Of a DNA stretch of 64,000 nt, positions 32,298 through 42,183 are shown in pieces (within the stretch, counting starts at the first letter, position 1; every line of letters starts with the position of its first letter). Below the pieces are notes generated by a model. That model was not told the DNA's origin and ran no database searches. It saw nothing but the letters and a program-made list of their open reading frames with translations. This DNA comes from Pseudomonas sp. PH1b (GTDB lineage: Bacteria > Pseudomonadota > Gammaproteobacteria > Pseudomonadales > Pseudomonadaceae), in contig NZ_AYMU01000031.1 of NCBI RefSeq assembly GCF_000633395.1, positions 1-64,000 on the forward strand, read 5' to 3'. Position numbers and translations under genes: made by a program.

Positions 32298-33626
32298 TCA
32301 TTGCCCCTGATCTTGGTCGTCGACGATACGGTATTCGGCGCTGCGGGCATGGGCGGTCAGCGACTCGCCTCGGGCCAGCACCGAGGCGGTGCGGCCCAGC
32401 TCGGACGCCCCCTGCTCGGAGCAGAAGATGATCGACGAGCGCTTCTGGAAGTCATACACGCCCAACGGCGAAGAGAAACGCGCGGTTCCGGAAGTCGGCA
32501 GCACATGGTTCGGGCCTGCGCAGTAGTCGCCCAGGGCTTCGGAGGTGTGACGGCCCATGAAGATCGCCCCGGCGTGGCGAATCTGCGGCAGCCAGGCCTG
32601 CGGGTCGGCCACCGACAGCTCCAGGTGCTCGGGAGCGATGCGGTTGGCCACTTCGATGGCCTGTTGCATGTCGCGGACCTTGATCAGGGCGCCACGGCCG
32701 TTGATCGAGGTGTTGATGATCTCGGCGCGCTCCATGGTCGGCAGCAGCTTGGCGATGCTCGCGGCCACCTTGTCGAGGAACTCGGCATCCGGGCTGACCA
32801 GGATCGCCTGGGCGTCTTCGTCATGCTCGGCCTGGGAGAACAGGTCCATGGCGATCCAGTCCGGATCGGTCTGCCCATCGCAGACCACCAGGATCTCCGA
32901 CGGACCGGCAATCATGTCGATACCCACCTGGCCGAACACGTGGCGCTTGGCGGTGGCTACATAGATGTTGCCCGGGCCGACCACCTTGTCCACCTGGGGC
33001 ACGCTTTCGGTGCCATAGGCCAGCGCGGCCACGGCCTGGGCGCCGCCGATGGTGAACACCCGGTCGACCCCGGCGATGCAGGCGGCGGCCAGCACCAGTT
33101 CATTGACCTCGCCACGGGGGGTCGGCACCACCATCACCACTTCGGTGACGCCCGCGACCTTGGCCGGGATCGCGTTCATCAGCACCGAGGACGGGTAGGA
33201 TGCCTTGCCCCCCGGCACATACAGGCCGGCGCGGTCCAGCGGCGTGACCTTCTGCCCGAGCACCGTGCCGTCGGCCTCGGTGTAGGTCCAGGAGTCCTGT
33301 TTCTGTTTCTCGTGGTAGCTGCGCACCCGCGCCGCGGCTTTTTCCAGGGCTTCGCGCTGCACGGTGGTAATCCGCGTCAGGGCCAGCTCCAGGCGCTCGC
33401 GCGGCAGGATCAGGTCGGCCATGGAGGCCACTTCCAGGCCATCGAAGCGCTGGGTGAACTCCACCAGCGCCGCGTCGCCGCGCTCGCGTACCGCCTTGAT
33501 GATGTCCAGCACCCGCTGATTGACCGAGTCGTCAGAGACACTTTCCCAGCTCAGCAGATGATCCAGATGCTGGGCGAAATCCGGGTCGGCAGCGTTGAGT
33601 CGGCGAATTGCAGTGGGAGCGGTCAT
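32298..33626 (-). CDS. hisD: Histidinol dehydrogenase
   Basis: 442 residues, normal length. Signature blocks: GGKASYPSSVLMNAIPAKVAGV, GGAQAVAALAYGTESVPQVDKVVGPGNIYVA, DMIAGPSEILV, SQAEHDEDAQAIL (zinc-ligand His), and AGPNHVLPTSGTARFSSPLGVYDF (catalytic His). It oxidises histidinol to histidine in two NAD-dependent steps. The ATG at 33626 follows GAGG. Transcribed with hisC, and with hisG upstream after a 154-bp gap. Confidence 0.97.
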   Translation of the reverse strand: MTAPTAIRRLNAADPDFAQHLDHLLSWESVSDDSVNQRVLDIIKAVRERGDAALVEFTQRFDGLEVASMADLILPRERLELALTRITTVQREALEKAAARVRSYHEKQKQDSWTYTEADGTVLGQKVTPLDRAGLYVPGGKASYPSSVLMNAIPAKVAGVTEVVMVVPTPRGEVNELVLAAACIAGVDRVFTIGGAQAVAALAYGTESVPQVDKVVGPGNIYVATAKRHVFGQVGIDMIAGPSEILVVCDGQTDPDWIAMDLFSQAEHDEDAQAILVSPDAEFLDKVAASIAKLLPTMERAEIINTSINGRGALIKVRDMQQAIEVANRIAPEHLELSVADPQAWLPQIRHAGAIFMGRHTSEALGDYCAGPNHVLPTSGTARFSSPLGVYDFQKRSSIIFCSEQGASELGRTASVLARGESLTAHARSAEYRIVDDQDQGQ

Positions 33627-33780
33627 AGCGAAGGCCTCATTGATTGGCGAGTGCACAAAAGGACAAGCTGGATTTTGCAAAACTCAGGCGCCGCAAGACT
33701 ACCAAGCCATCCGCGTGGGCACCTGAGGATTCTGGCTATGACGCGGATAGATGGGCGCGGCTCAGGGCCACGCATGTGAG

Positions 33781-34416
33781 TCAGCCGCGGTGTCGCGATT
33801 CCACTGCCTTGCGCAGGGTATCGATCAAGGCCTGGATGCGCGCGTGCTGCATCTTCATGGAGGCCTTGTTGACCACCAGGCGGGAGCTGATGGTGGCGAT
33901 CAGTTCCTGAGGTTCCAGGCCATTGGCCCGCAGGGTATTGCCAGTGTCGACCACGTCGATGATCTTGTCTGCCAGGCCGATCAACGGTGCCAGCTCCATC
34001 GAGCCGTAGAGCTTGATGATGTCTACCTGACGGCCCTGCTCGGCGTAGTAACGCTTGGCCACGTTGACGAACTTGGTCGCCACCCGCAGGCGGCCCTTGG
34101 GCTCCTGCGCACCGATGGCACCGGCGGTCATCAGCTTGCACTGGGCAATCTGCAAGTCCAGGGGCTCGTACAGGCCCTGGCCGGTGTACTCCATCAGGAC
34201 GTCCTTGCCGGCTACCCCGAGGTCGGCGGCGCCATGCTCGACATAGGTCGGCACGTCGGTGGCACGCACGATCAGCAGGCGTACATCGTCCTGGGTCGTG
34301 GGGATGATCAGTTTGCGGCTCTTGTCCGGATTCTCGGTTGGCACGATGCCCGCTTCAGCCAGAAGCGGCAGCGTGTCGTCGAGGATACGGCCCTTGGACA
34401 GTGCGATGGTCAACAT
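33781..34416 (-). CDS. hisG: ATP phosphoribosyltransferase catalytic subunit (short form)
   Basis: 211 residues, the short HisG lacking the C-terminal regulatory domain. MLTIALSKGRILDDTLPLLAEAG, RATDVPTYVEHGAADLGVAGKD and the PRPP loop DIVDTGNTL-like IIDVVDTGNTLRANGL are present. It catalyses the first step of histidine synthesis and needs HisZ, encoded elsewhere. Preceded by two hairpins in the murA-hisG gap. Confidence 0.97.
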   Translation of the reverse strand: MLTIALSKGRILDDTLPLLAEAGIVPTENPDKSRKLIIPTTQDDVRLLIVRATDVPTYVEHGAADLGVAGKDVLMEYTGQGLYEPLDLQIAQCKLMTAGAIGAQEPKGRLRVATKFVNVAKRYYAEQGRQVDIIKLYGSMELAPLIGLADKIIDVVDTGNTLRANGLEPQELIATISSRLVVNKASMKMQHARIQALIDTLRKAVESRHRG

Positions 34417-34474
34417 GAGTAACGTAAGTCCTTATGCGGCGACTGATGCCCGGACGCAAATGGCGCCAGACATG

Positions 34475-34537
34475 CGTCGAGCCTGATGACAGGCTCGACG
34501 TGGAACTGAATCGGTGTGGGCACCTCCCTGTGCCCCC
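34475..34537 (-). promoter_or_regulatory. Two tandem hairpins between murA and hisG
   Basis: A perfect 11-bp stem, CGTCGAGCCTG-ATGA-CAGGCTCGACG (34475-34500), and a smaller GGGCAC/GTGCCC stem (34518-34537). No T-run follows either, and no His-codon leader peptide is apparent, so a processing or attenuation role is unproven. Confidence 0.45.
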
Positions 34538-34544
34538 AGGGCCA

Positions 34545-35810
<1,266 letters not shown>

Positions 35811-35832
35811 AACAGTCTCGACGCCCTTGGGC

Positions 35833-36072
35833 TCAGGTGCGCTCGGCCCAGGCCGCGCGGCTGAAAAATTTCATGGTGATCGCATGGATGCTGCCATCGG
35901 CAATCCATGGATTCAAATGGGCATAGATGCTCTGCTGACGCTTCACCGGGCTCAAGGCCGACAGTTCGTCGCTAATCACGTTCAGCTGAAAGTTGCAGCC
36001 TTCGCCCTCAACTTCTACCTGAGCTCCGGGCAGCTTTCCCTCAAGAAAGCTCTTCACTTCGTTGGCCTGCAT
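35833..36072 (-). CDS. ibaG: BolA family protein IbaG
   Basis: 79 residues. MQANEVKSFLEGKLPGAQVEVEGEGCNFQLNVISDELSALSPVKRQQSIYAHLNPWIADGSIHAITMKFFSRAAW matches the YrbA/IbaG branch, with a Cys and the C-terminal HAITMK putative metal-ligand His. IbaG binds monothiol glutaredoxin and takes part in iron-sulfur handling. It is 22 bp upstream of murA, a conserved pair. The start at 36072 matches family length; the frame extends further without support. Confidence 0.95.
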   Translation of the reverse strand: MQANEVKSFLEGKLPGAQVEVEGEGCNFQLNVISDELSALSPVKRQQSIYAHLNPWIADGSIHAITMKFFSRAAWAERT

Positions 36073-36117
36073 GCTCAACCTCAATCGGCGCCCTGTGCGC
36101 ACGGGTCGGACATCATA

Positions 36118-36176
36118 CAAAAAAGCCCCGCGCCTGCGAACCCCGCATAGCAGGACTCTGACGGGGGGCTTCTGTA
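36118..36176 (-). terminator. Terminator after mlaB
   Basis: On the minus strand GAAGCCCCCCG... pairs with the distal ...CGGGGCTTTTTT across a ~30-nt internal region; six Ts end the structure. Confidence 0.7.
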
Positions 36177-36265
36177 TAGATGAGGGTTATCGGGCTCTTT
36201 ATATGCACTCGCCGGGCCTGTTGTCAGCCCAGCGAGCTCGATGTGCAACCCGTTTTCGCAATAGC

Positions 36266-36571
36266 CTAGGGCTGGGTGAGGATCTCGGTGACCCCGGACA
36301 CCTCGGCAATTTCCCGCATGCCCTCGGGTAGCGCGCGAACGCTCACCGATTTGCCAAGGGCCTGGGCATCACGCATGAAGGCCAGCAGCAAGGCCAGGCC
36401 GACACTGCTGGATTTCTCCACTGCCGAACAGTCCAGCACCACCGCCGGCGCCTGGCTGGACTTGATCAGCGCCCGCCCCTGCTTGCGCAGGTCCGGGCCG
36501 CTGCGGTAGTCCAGCACGCCACTGATCAACAACTCCCCGGCATCACCGAGGCGTACGCCCGATGCACTCAT
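36266..36571 (-). CDS. mlaB: STAS-domain protein MlaB
   Basis: 101 residues with a STAS fold (GELLISGVLDYRSGPDLRKQGRALIKSSQAPAVVLDCSAVEKSSSVGLALLLAFMRDA). MlaB is the cytoplasmic accessory of the MlaFEB ABC complex that maintains outer-membrane lipid asymmetry. Last gene of mlaFEDCB; its ATG overlaps the mlaC stop by 4 bp. Confidence 0.95.
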   Translation of the reverse strand: MSASGVRLGDAGELLISGVLDYRSGPDLRKQGRALIKSSQAPAVVLDCSAVEKSSSVGLALLLAFMRDAQALGKSVSVRALPEGMREIAEVSGVTEILTQP

Positions 36572-37221
36572 TGCGCAGCCTTTTGTGCAGCGTCTTCAGT
36601 GACTTCCTTGGCCTTGGCCACTTCGCCAGCCCAGCCGTCGATGGCCTTGTCCAGGTTGTTGCCGTTGCGCTGCATGGCGTCGGCGAACTGATCACGGAAC
36701 AGCTTGCCAATGTTGATACCGTTGATGATCACGTTACGCACTTTCCACTCGTCGCTGATCTTTTCCAGGGTATAGGACACCGGGTAGATCGCCCCGTTGT
36801 TGCCCTTGACCTGCATATCGACGCTGGTACGGGTACCGCTTTCATCCTTGGCCGGGCCGACGCTGATGCCCTGGTTGTTGTACTCGAGCAGTGCGTTGCC
36901 ATAGAACTGCATCAGGCTGCGCTTGAAGTTTTCCTGGAAGCGCGCCATCTGCTCCGGCGTGGCCTTGCGCGAATACTTCACGGTCATGATGCTGCGGGAA
37001 ATGCCATCGGCATCCACCACCGGACCGACAATGCTGTTCAAGGCATTGTAGAAATCGCTCGGGCTTTGCTTGTACTTCTCTTTATTGGCCGCCAAGTCCG
37101 CGAGCAGACGGGTGGTCGTGTCCTGCACCAGATCATGCGCGGAAGGCGCGCTCGCCGCGCTGGCCAGCAACGGCAAGGCCGCCAGCAGCACCAACAGGCC
37201 ACGTCGCAAGATAGAGATCAT
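36568..37221 (-). CDS. mlaC: Periplasmic phospholipid-binding protein MlaC
   Basis: 217 residues. Signal peptide MISILRRGLLVLLAALPLLASAASA, then the MlaC/Ttg2D domain (VQDTTTRLLADLAANKEKYKQSP...VGPVVDADGISRSIMTVKYSRKATPEQMARFQENFKRSLMQFYGNALLEYNNQ). It shuttles phospholipids between the MlaA/porin complex and MlaFEDB. The ATG at 37221 follows AGGAG. Confidence 0.96.
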   Translation of the reverse strand: MISILRRGLLVLLAALPLLASAASAPSAHDLVQDTTTRLLADLAANKEKYKQSPSDFYNALNSIVGPVVDADGISRSIMTVKYSRKATPEQMARFQENFKRSLMQFYGNALLEYNNQGISVGPAKDESGTRTSVDMQVKGNNGAIYPVSYTLEKISDEWKVRNVIINGINIGKLFRDQFADAMQRNGNNLDKAIDGWAGEVAKAKEVTEDAAQKAAQ

Positions 37222-37232
37222 CGAAAAACTCC

Positions 37233-37700
37233 TCATTTGGCGTCTTTGCTAACGGTATTGAGCAGGAATTTACCGATCAGGTCCTCCAGTACCAGCGACG
37301 ACTGGGTGTCGTGGATGGTTCCACCATCCTTGAGCAAGGCTTCTTCCCCGCCCACGCTGATGCCGATGTATTTCTCACCCAACAGGCCAGCAGTCAGGAT
37401 AGATGCAGTGGAGTCGGTCGGCAGATTATCCACACGCTTTTCCAGTTGCATGGTCACCCGGCCGGTGAAACTGTCACGGTCCAGATCGATCGCCGTGACC
37501 TTGCCGATGGTCACACCGGCCATGGTCACCTTAGCTCTGACCGTCAAACCGGCGATATTGTCGAAGTAGGCATAAAGTTTATAAGTATCGGTGCTCGCGG
37601 TCGGAGACAAGCCACTGACGCGCAGGGCAAGCAACAGCAAAGCCAAGATGCCGGCCAGCAGGAAAAGGCCGACACCGATTTCCAGGGTGCGGTTTTGCAT
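37233..37700 (-). CDS. mlaD: MCE-domain protein MlaD
   Basis: 155 residues: one N-terminal transmembrane helix (EIGVGLFLLAGILALLLLALRV) and a single MCE domain (SPTASTDTYKLYAYFDNIAGLTVRAKVTMAGVTIGKVTAIDLDRDSFTGRVTMQL...LLGEKYIGISVGG). It forms the hexameric lipid-binding ring on the periplasmic face of MlaFEB. Its start overlaps the mlaE stop by one base. Confidence 0.97.
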   Translation of the reverse strand: MQNRTLEIGVGLFLLAGILALLLLALRVSGLSPTASTDTYKLYAYFDNIAGLTVRAKVTMAGVTIGKVTAIDLDRDSFTGRVTMQLEKRVDNLPTDSTASILTAGLLGEKYIGISVGGEEALLKDGGTIHDTQSSLVLEDLIGKFLLNTVSKDAK

Positions 37701-38497
37701 CAGAAATCTCCAAACATCAAGGCGGTCAGAATAAAGTCCAAGCCGAGTACGGCCAACGAGGCATACACCACGGTCTTGGTAGTGGCACGGCTGATCCCCT
37801 CTGAAGTGGGCTCACAGTCGTAGCCTTGGAATACGGCAATCCAGGTCACTACAAACGCGAAAACAATGCTTTTGATCACGCCATTGAGCACGTCGCCACT
37901 GAAGGTCACGCTGTTCTGCATGTTCGACCAGTAGGAGCCCTCATAGACCCCCAGCCAGTCGACAGCCACCCAGGATCCGCCCCAGATGCCCACCACGCTG
38001 AAGATCATCGCCAGCAACGGCAGGGAAATGAAGCCGGCCCACAGGCGCGGGGCGATGATGTACTTGAGCGGGTCGACGCCGATCACCTCCAGGCTGGAGA
38101 GCTGCTCGGTGGACTTCATGTTGCCGATCTCCGCGGTCAGCGCCGAACCGGCACGCCCGGCGAACAGCAGCGCAGTGACCACCGGCCCCAGCTCCCGCAG
38201 CAAGGTCAGGGCCACCATCTGCCCGACCGCCTGCTCCGAACCGTAGCTGGAAAGGATATTGAAGCCCTGCAACGCCAGCACCATGCCGATGAAGATCCCG
38301 GACACGACGATGATCACCAGGGACATCACGCCCACTGAGTGCAATTGCTTGACCAGCAGGCCGAAGCCGCCGCCGATGCCGCCGCGCCCGAGCAAGGCGT
38401 GGAACAGGAACAGGGTGGAACGCCCCAGTACCGCCAGGACATCGATGCCTGAGCGACCGAAGAGGCGAACCCTCTCGATTAGCGATATTTTGCGCAT
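37700..38497 (-). CDS. mlaE: ABC permease MlaE
   Basis: 265 residues with the MlaE permease signature: IIVVSGIFIGMVLALQGFNILSSYGSEQAVGQMVALTLLRELGPVVTALLFAGRAGSALTAEIGNMKSTEQLSSLEVIGVDPLKYIIAPRLWAG. Five or six hydrophobic segments, inner membrane. It starts at the base where mlaF ends (TGATG). Confidence 0.97.
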   Translation of the reverse strand: MRKISLIERVRLFGRSGIDVLAVLGRSTLFLFHALLGRGGIGGGFGLLVKQLHSVGVMSLVIIVVSGIFIGMVLALQGFNILSSYGSEQAVGQMVALTLLRELGPVVTALLFAGRAGSALTAEIGNMKSTEQLSSLEVIGVDPLKYIIAPRLWAGFISLPLLAMIFSVVGIWGGSWVAVDWLGVYEGSYWSNMQNSVTFSGDVLNGVIKSIVFAFVVTWIAVFQGYDCEPTSEGISRATTKTVVYASLAVLGLDFILTALMFGDF

Positions 38498-39306
38498 CAG
38501 CGCTTCCCCAGAAGATCTGCGCGGTAATCCGGCGCTGGAAAGTGAAACGGTACCGGGCCGTCAGGATCGCCCTTCATGAATTGACGAATACGCGGATTGT
38601 CGGAGTCCATCAGTTCGGCAGGAGTTCCCTGGCCCAATACCTGGCCATCACCGACGACATAGAGGTAATCGGCAATGCTCGCGGTTTCCGCCAGGTCGTG
38701 GGAAACCACGATGCTGGTGATGCCCAGGGCGTCATTGAGCAGGCGGATCAGGCGCACCAGGACCCCCATGGCAATGGGGTCCTGGCCTACGAACGGCTCG
38801 TCATACATCAGAATCTGCGGGTCCAGGGCAATTGCCCGGGCCAGGGCGACACGGCGCTTCATGCCACCGGACAGCTCATCGGGCATCAGGTCGACAGCGC
38901 CGCGCAGCCCCACCGCCTGCAGCTTGAGCAGGACAATGTCACGAATCATTTCATCGGGCAGCTGGGTGTGCACCCGCAGCGGAAAGGCCACGTTCTCGAA
39001 CACATCCAGGTCGGTGAACAGTGCGCCGCTCTGGAACAGCACGCCCATTTGCTTGCGTGCGTCGAACAGATCGCTGCGTGAAAGGGTCGGTAGATTCTGG
39101 CCGTTCACCCACACTTCGCCGCTGCTGGGCTGCAACTGCATGCCCATCAAGCGCAACAGGGTGGTTTTCCCACAGCCGGAAGGCCCCATGATGCCGGTGA
39201 CCTTGCCCCGCGGAATACGGATATCCACATTATTGAAAATGCTGCGCGCACCGCGCTTGAAGGACAATCCCTTCAGCTCGACCGCGTAGGCGTTATCGGC
39301 ACTCAT
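38497..39306 (-). CDS. mlaF: ABC ATPase MlaF
   Basis: 269 residues. Walker A GPSGCGKTT (~43-51), ABC signature ELSGGMKRRVALARA, Walker B ILMYDEPFVGQDPI, and switch His in VVSHDLAE. It energises MlaFEDB lipid transport. First gene of mlaFEDCB, which is transcribed divergently from kdsD across a 264-bp gap. Confidence 0.97.
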   Translation of the reverse strand: MSADNAYAVELKGLSFKRGARSIFNNVDIRIPRGKVTGIMGPSGCGKTTLLRLMGMQLQPSSGEVWVNGQNLPTLSRSDLFDARKQMGVLFQSGALFTDLDVFENVAFPLRVHTQLPDEMIRDIVLLKLQAVGLRGAVDLMPDELSGGMKRRVALARAIALDPQILMYDEPFVGQDPIAMGVLVRLIRLLNDALGITSIVVSHDLAETASIADYLYVVGDGQVLGQGTPAELMDSDNPRIRQFMKGDPDGPVPFHFPAPDYRADLLGKR

Positions 39307-39530
39307 CTAAACTCCTTGCGATGCAGCCTTTCACTCGGACGCTTGGCTCCCTGCCGGGAGCACGTGCCCCTGCGCAGGCCGAACTGGCGGCGAACTATAT
39401 CACTGCTGATACGGAGCCCCCAAGGCCGAAGCCGTGAACGTTCAGGTCTACGACAGGCAAAACCGGAAGATTGCTCAGGCGCCTTGGGCAAAGTCTGACG
39501 AACTTGCGTGAGGGATTTGTTCATTACCGC

Positions 39531-39536
39531 TATAAT
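39531..39536 (+). promoter_or_regulatory. Consensus -10 for kdsD
   Basis: Perfect TATAAT 35 nt before the kdsD ATG, within the mlaF/kdsD divergent region. No good -35 box at 16-18 nt. Confidence 0.5.
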
Positions 39537-39570
39537 CGCCGCCTTTTCATCGGGCTATACGATTTCAGAC

Positions 39571-40545
39571 ATGAGCCAATCCAGCGACCTGATTCAATCA
39601 GCACAACGCACCATCCGCCTCGAACTTCAAGCAGTAGAAGGCTTGCTGCCCCATATCGACGCAGATTTCGTACGCGCTTGCGAGATGATTCTGGCCAGCA
39701 AAGGCCGCGTGGTCGTGGTCGGCATGGGCAAGTCCGGGCACGTCGGCAACAAGATTGCAGCTACCCTGGCCAGCACCGGAACCACGGCTTTCTTTGTGCA
39801 TCCCGCCGAAGCCAGCCATGGCGACATGGGCATGATCACCCGCGACGACGTGATCCTGGCCCTCTCCAACTCCGGCTCGACCAACGAAATCGTCACTCTG
39901 CTGCCGTTGATCAAGCGCCTGGGCATCCAGTTGATCAGCCTCACCGGCAACCCGGAGTCGCCGCTGGCCAAGGCTGCCGATGTCAGCCTCAACGTTCATG
40001 TCGAGCACGAAGCCTGCCCATTGAACCTGGCACCGACGTCCTCGACTACCGCCGCACTGGTCATGGGCGACGCCCTGGCCGTGGCCCTGCTGGAAGCCCG
40101 CGGCTTCACCGCCGAAGACTTCGCATTCTCCCACCCGGGAGGCGCCCTGGGCCGCCGGCTGCTGCTCAAGGTCGAGAACGTCATGCACGAAGGCTCGGAC
40201 CTGCCGCAGGTGCAGCGCGGCACCCTGCTCAAGGACGCGCTCATGGAAATGACCCGCAAGGGCCTGGGCATGACCGTGATTCTGGAGGCCGATGGCCGTC
40301 TGGCCGGGATCTTCACCGACGGTGACCTGCGTCGCACCCTCGATCGCGCCATCGATATTCATCACGCCACCATCGACTCGGTCATGACCCCTCATGGCAA
40401 GACTGCCCGTGCCGACATGCTGGCCGCTGAAGCCCTGAAAATCATGGAAGACCATAAAATCAGCGCCCTGGTGGTGGTGGACAAGGAAGACCGGCCGATC
40501 GGCGCCTTGAACATGCACGACCTGCTGCGCGCGGGAGTCATGTAA
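39571..40545 (+). CDS. kdsD: Arabinose-5-phosphate isomerase
   Basis: 324 residues. SIS domain (~35-170: GKSGHVGNKIAATLASTGTTAFFVHPAEASHGDMGMI...NSGSTNEIVTLLPLIKRLG) and a CBS pair (~205-320). It makes D-arabinose 5-phosphate from ribulose 5-phosphate, the first step to Kdo for LPS. Start at MSQSSDL fits the family. Its stop overlaps the kdsC start by one base (TAATG). Confidence 0.97.
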   Translation: MSQSSDLIQSAQRTIRLELQAVEGLLPHIDADFVRACEMILASKGRVVVVGMGKSGHVGNKIAATLASTGTTAFFVHPAEASHGDMGMITRDDVILALSNSGSTNEIVTLLPLIKRLGIQLISLTGNPESPLAKAADVSLNVHVEHEACPLNLAPTSSTTAALVMGDALAVALLEARGFTAEDFAFSHPGGALGRRLLLKVENVMHEGSDLPQVQRGTLLKDALMEMTRKGLGMTVILEADGRLAGIFTDGDLRRTLDRAIDIHHATIDSVMTPHGKTARADMLAAEALKIMEDHKISALVVVDKEDRPIGALNMHDLLRAGVM

Positions 40546-41069
40546 TGAGTACCGACCTGCTGCAACGCGGCAAACACATCAAGCTGGCGGTGTTCGACGT
40601 CGACGGCGTCCTGACCGACGGCCGCCTGTACTTCCTCGAAGACGGCAGTGAATTCAAGACCTTCAACACCCTCGATGGCCAGGGCATCAAGATGCTCATG
40701 GCTGCCGGCGTACAGACGGCGATCATCAGCGGGCGCAAGACCCCGGTGGTGGAGCGCCGGGCCAAGAACCTGGGGATTCCTCACCTGTACCAGGGCCGTG
40801 AAGACAAGCTGGTGGTTTTGGACGAACTTCTTGCCCAACTCAACCTAAGCTATGAACAGGTCGCCTACCTAGGTGACGACCTGCCCGACCTGCCGGTGAT
40901 CCGCCGCGTCGGCCTGGGCATGGCGGTCGCCAACGCGGCAGGCTTTGTCCGCGAACATGCCCATGGCGTCACCATTGCCCGTGGCGGCGAAGGCGCTGCC
41001 CGGGAGTTCTGCGAGCTGATCCTGCGTGCCCAGGATCGCCTTGAAGCAGCCAATGCCGCTTACTTATAG
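40545..41069 (+). CDS. kdsC: 3-deoxy-D-manno-octulosonate 8-phosphate phosphatase
   Basis: 174 residues, C0-type HAD phosphatase. The nucleophile Asp is in VFDVDGVLTDG (~17-27); further motifs are SGRKTPVVERRAKNLGI and YLGDDLPDLPVI. It dephosphorylates Kdo-8-P. Part of kdsD-kdsC-lptC-lptA-lptB. Confidence 0.97.
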   Translation: MSTDLLQRGKHIKLAVFDVDGVLTDGRLYFLEDGSEFKTFNTLDGQGIKMLMAAGVQTAIISGRKTPVVERRAKNLGIPHLYQGREDKLVVLDELLAQLNLSYEQVAYLGDDLPDLPVIRRVGLGMAVANAAGFVREHAHGVTIARGGEGAAREFCELILRAQDRLEAANAAYL

Positions 41070-41078
41070 AGCCCGACC

Positions 41079-41651
41079 ATGCTGAGCAAAAAGATTCGCA
41101 ACATTCTGGTCTTCGGAACCATCGCCCTGCTGTTCGCGGCGGTCGGTTACTGGAACATCAGCCCCGAACGCTTCCTCGACAAGCCCGTGGCCCAGGTCGA
41201 CGAAAGCGCCATCGACTATTACGTGATCAACGCCCGCAGCGTGCAGTACCTGCCCGACGGCAAACTGCAGTACGAAATGACCTCGGACAAGGTCGAGCAC
41301 GTCAAATCCAGCGAAGTGACCCTGCTGACCAAGCCGGATCTGCAGATGTACCGTGGCACCACCTTTCCCTGGCACGTCCAGAGCGAGCGCGGCGAGGTCA
41401 ATCCGGACGGCACCGAAGTCGAGCTGATCGATTCGGTACGGGTGTCCCGCACCGACGAGCACAACCGCAATCTGCTGATCACCACCACCCGCATGACAGT
41501 ATTCCCGCAGAAGCAATATGCGCAGACCGAGCAAGCCGTTAGAATCGACGGCGCCGGCGGCGTGACTACGGCCAAGGGAATGAAAGCGTATTTGAAAGAC
41601 GGCAGGATGAACCTGCTATCGAACGTAAGAGGACAGTATGAGGCTCGTTAA
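41079..41651 (+). CDS. lptC: LPS export protein LptC
   Basis: 190 residues. One N-terminal transmembrane helix (ILVFGTIALLFAAVGYW) and a periplasmic beta-jellyroll (AIDYYVINARSVQYLPDGKLQYEMTSDKVEHVKSSEVTLLTKPDLQMY). It links LptB2FG to LptA in the LPS bridge. Overlaps lptA by 14 bp. Confidence 0.95.
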   Translation: MLSKKIRNILVFGTIALLFAAVGYWNISPERFLDKPVAQVDESAIDYYVINARSVQYLPDGKLQYEMTSDKVEHVKSSEVTLLTKPDLQMYRGTTFPWHVQSERGEVNPDGTEVELIDSVRVSRTDEHNRNLLITTTRMTVFPQKQYAQTEQAVRIDGAGGVTTAKGMKAYLKDGRMNLLSNVRGQYEAR

Positions 41652-42183
41652 AACCCTCCCTATTTTGCTCAGTCTGGGCGCAGCACTGGGAAGCGTGAGC
41701 GCCTGGGCTCTGCCGAACGATAGCCAACAGCCCATCCGCATCCAGGCCGACGACGCCCAGCTCGATGACAAGAACGGCGTGGCCACCTACAGGGGCGACG
41801 TGATCATCACCCAGGGCTCGATGAAGATCACCGGCAACACCGTGACCATCACCCGGTCCAAGACCGGCGAGATCGACGTGGTGACGTCGGTGGGCAACCT
41901 GGCGTACTTCGAGCAACTGCAGAAGCAGACCGATCCGAAGCCGGTCCAGGCCTACGCCGTGACCATCCAGTACCATGCCCAGCAGAACCGCATCGTACTG
42001 ATCGACAAGGCCAAGGTGATCAACGACGGCAACACCACCGAAGGCGAGAAGATCGTCTACGACACCGTCAAGCAAGTGGCCAACGCCGGTCGCGCCAATG
42101 GCAGCTCGGTCACCGCGCCACGTCCGCGGATCGACATGGTCATCCAGCCGAAAAAGAAAACCGACGAGCAAAAGGCCCAGTAA
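41638..42183 (+). CDS. lptA: Periplasmic LPS transport protein LptA (LptH)
   Basis: 181 residues. Signal peptide (MRLVKTLPILLSLGAALGSVSAWA), then the OstA-like beta-jellyroll (QPIRIQADDAQLDDKNGVATYRGDVIITQGSMKITGNTVTITRSK). It forms the LPS bridge across the periplasm. It shares one base with the lptB start (TAATG). Confidence 0.96.
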   Translation: MRLVKTLPILLSLGAALGSVSAWALPNDSQQPIRIQADDAQLDDKNGVATYRGDVIITQGSMKITGNTVTITRSKTGEIDVVTSVGNLAYFEQLQKQTDPKPVQAYAVTIQYHAQQNRIVLIDKAKVINDGNTTEGEKIVYDTVKQVANAGRANGSSVTAPRPRIDMVIQPKKKTDEQKAQ

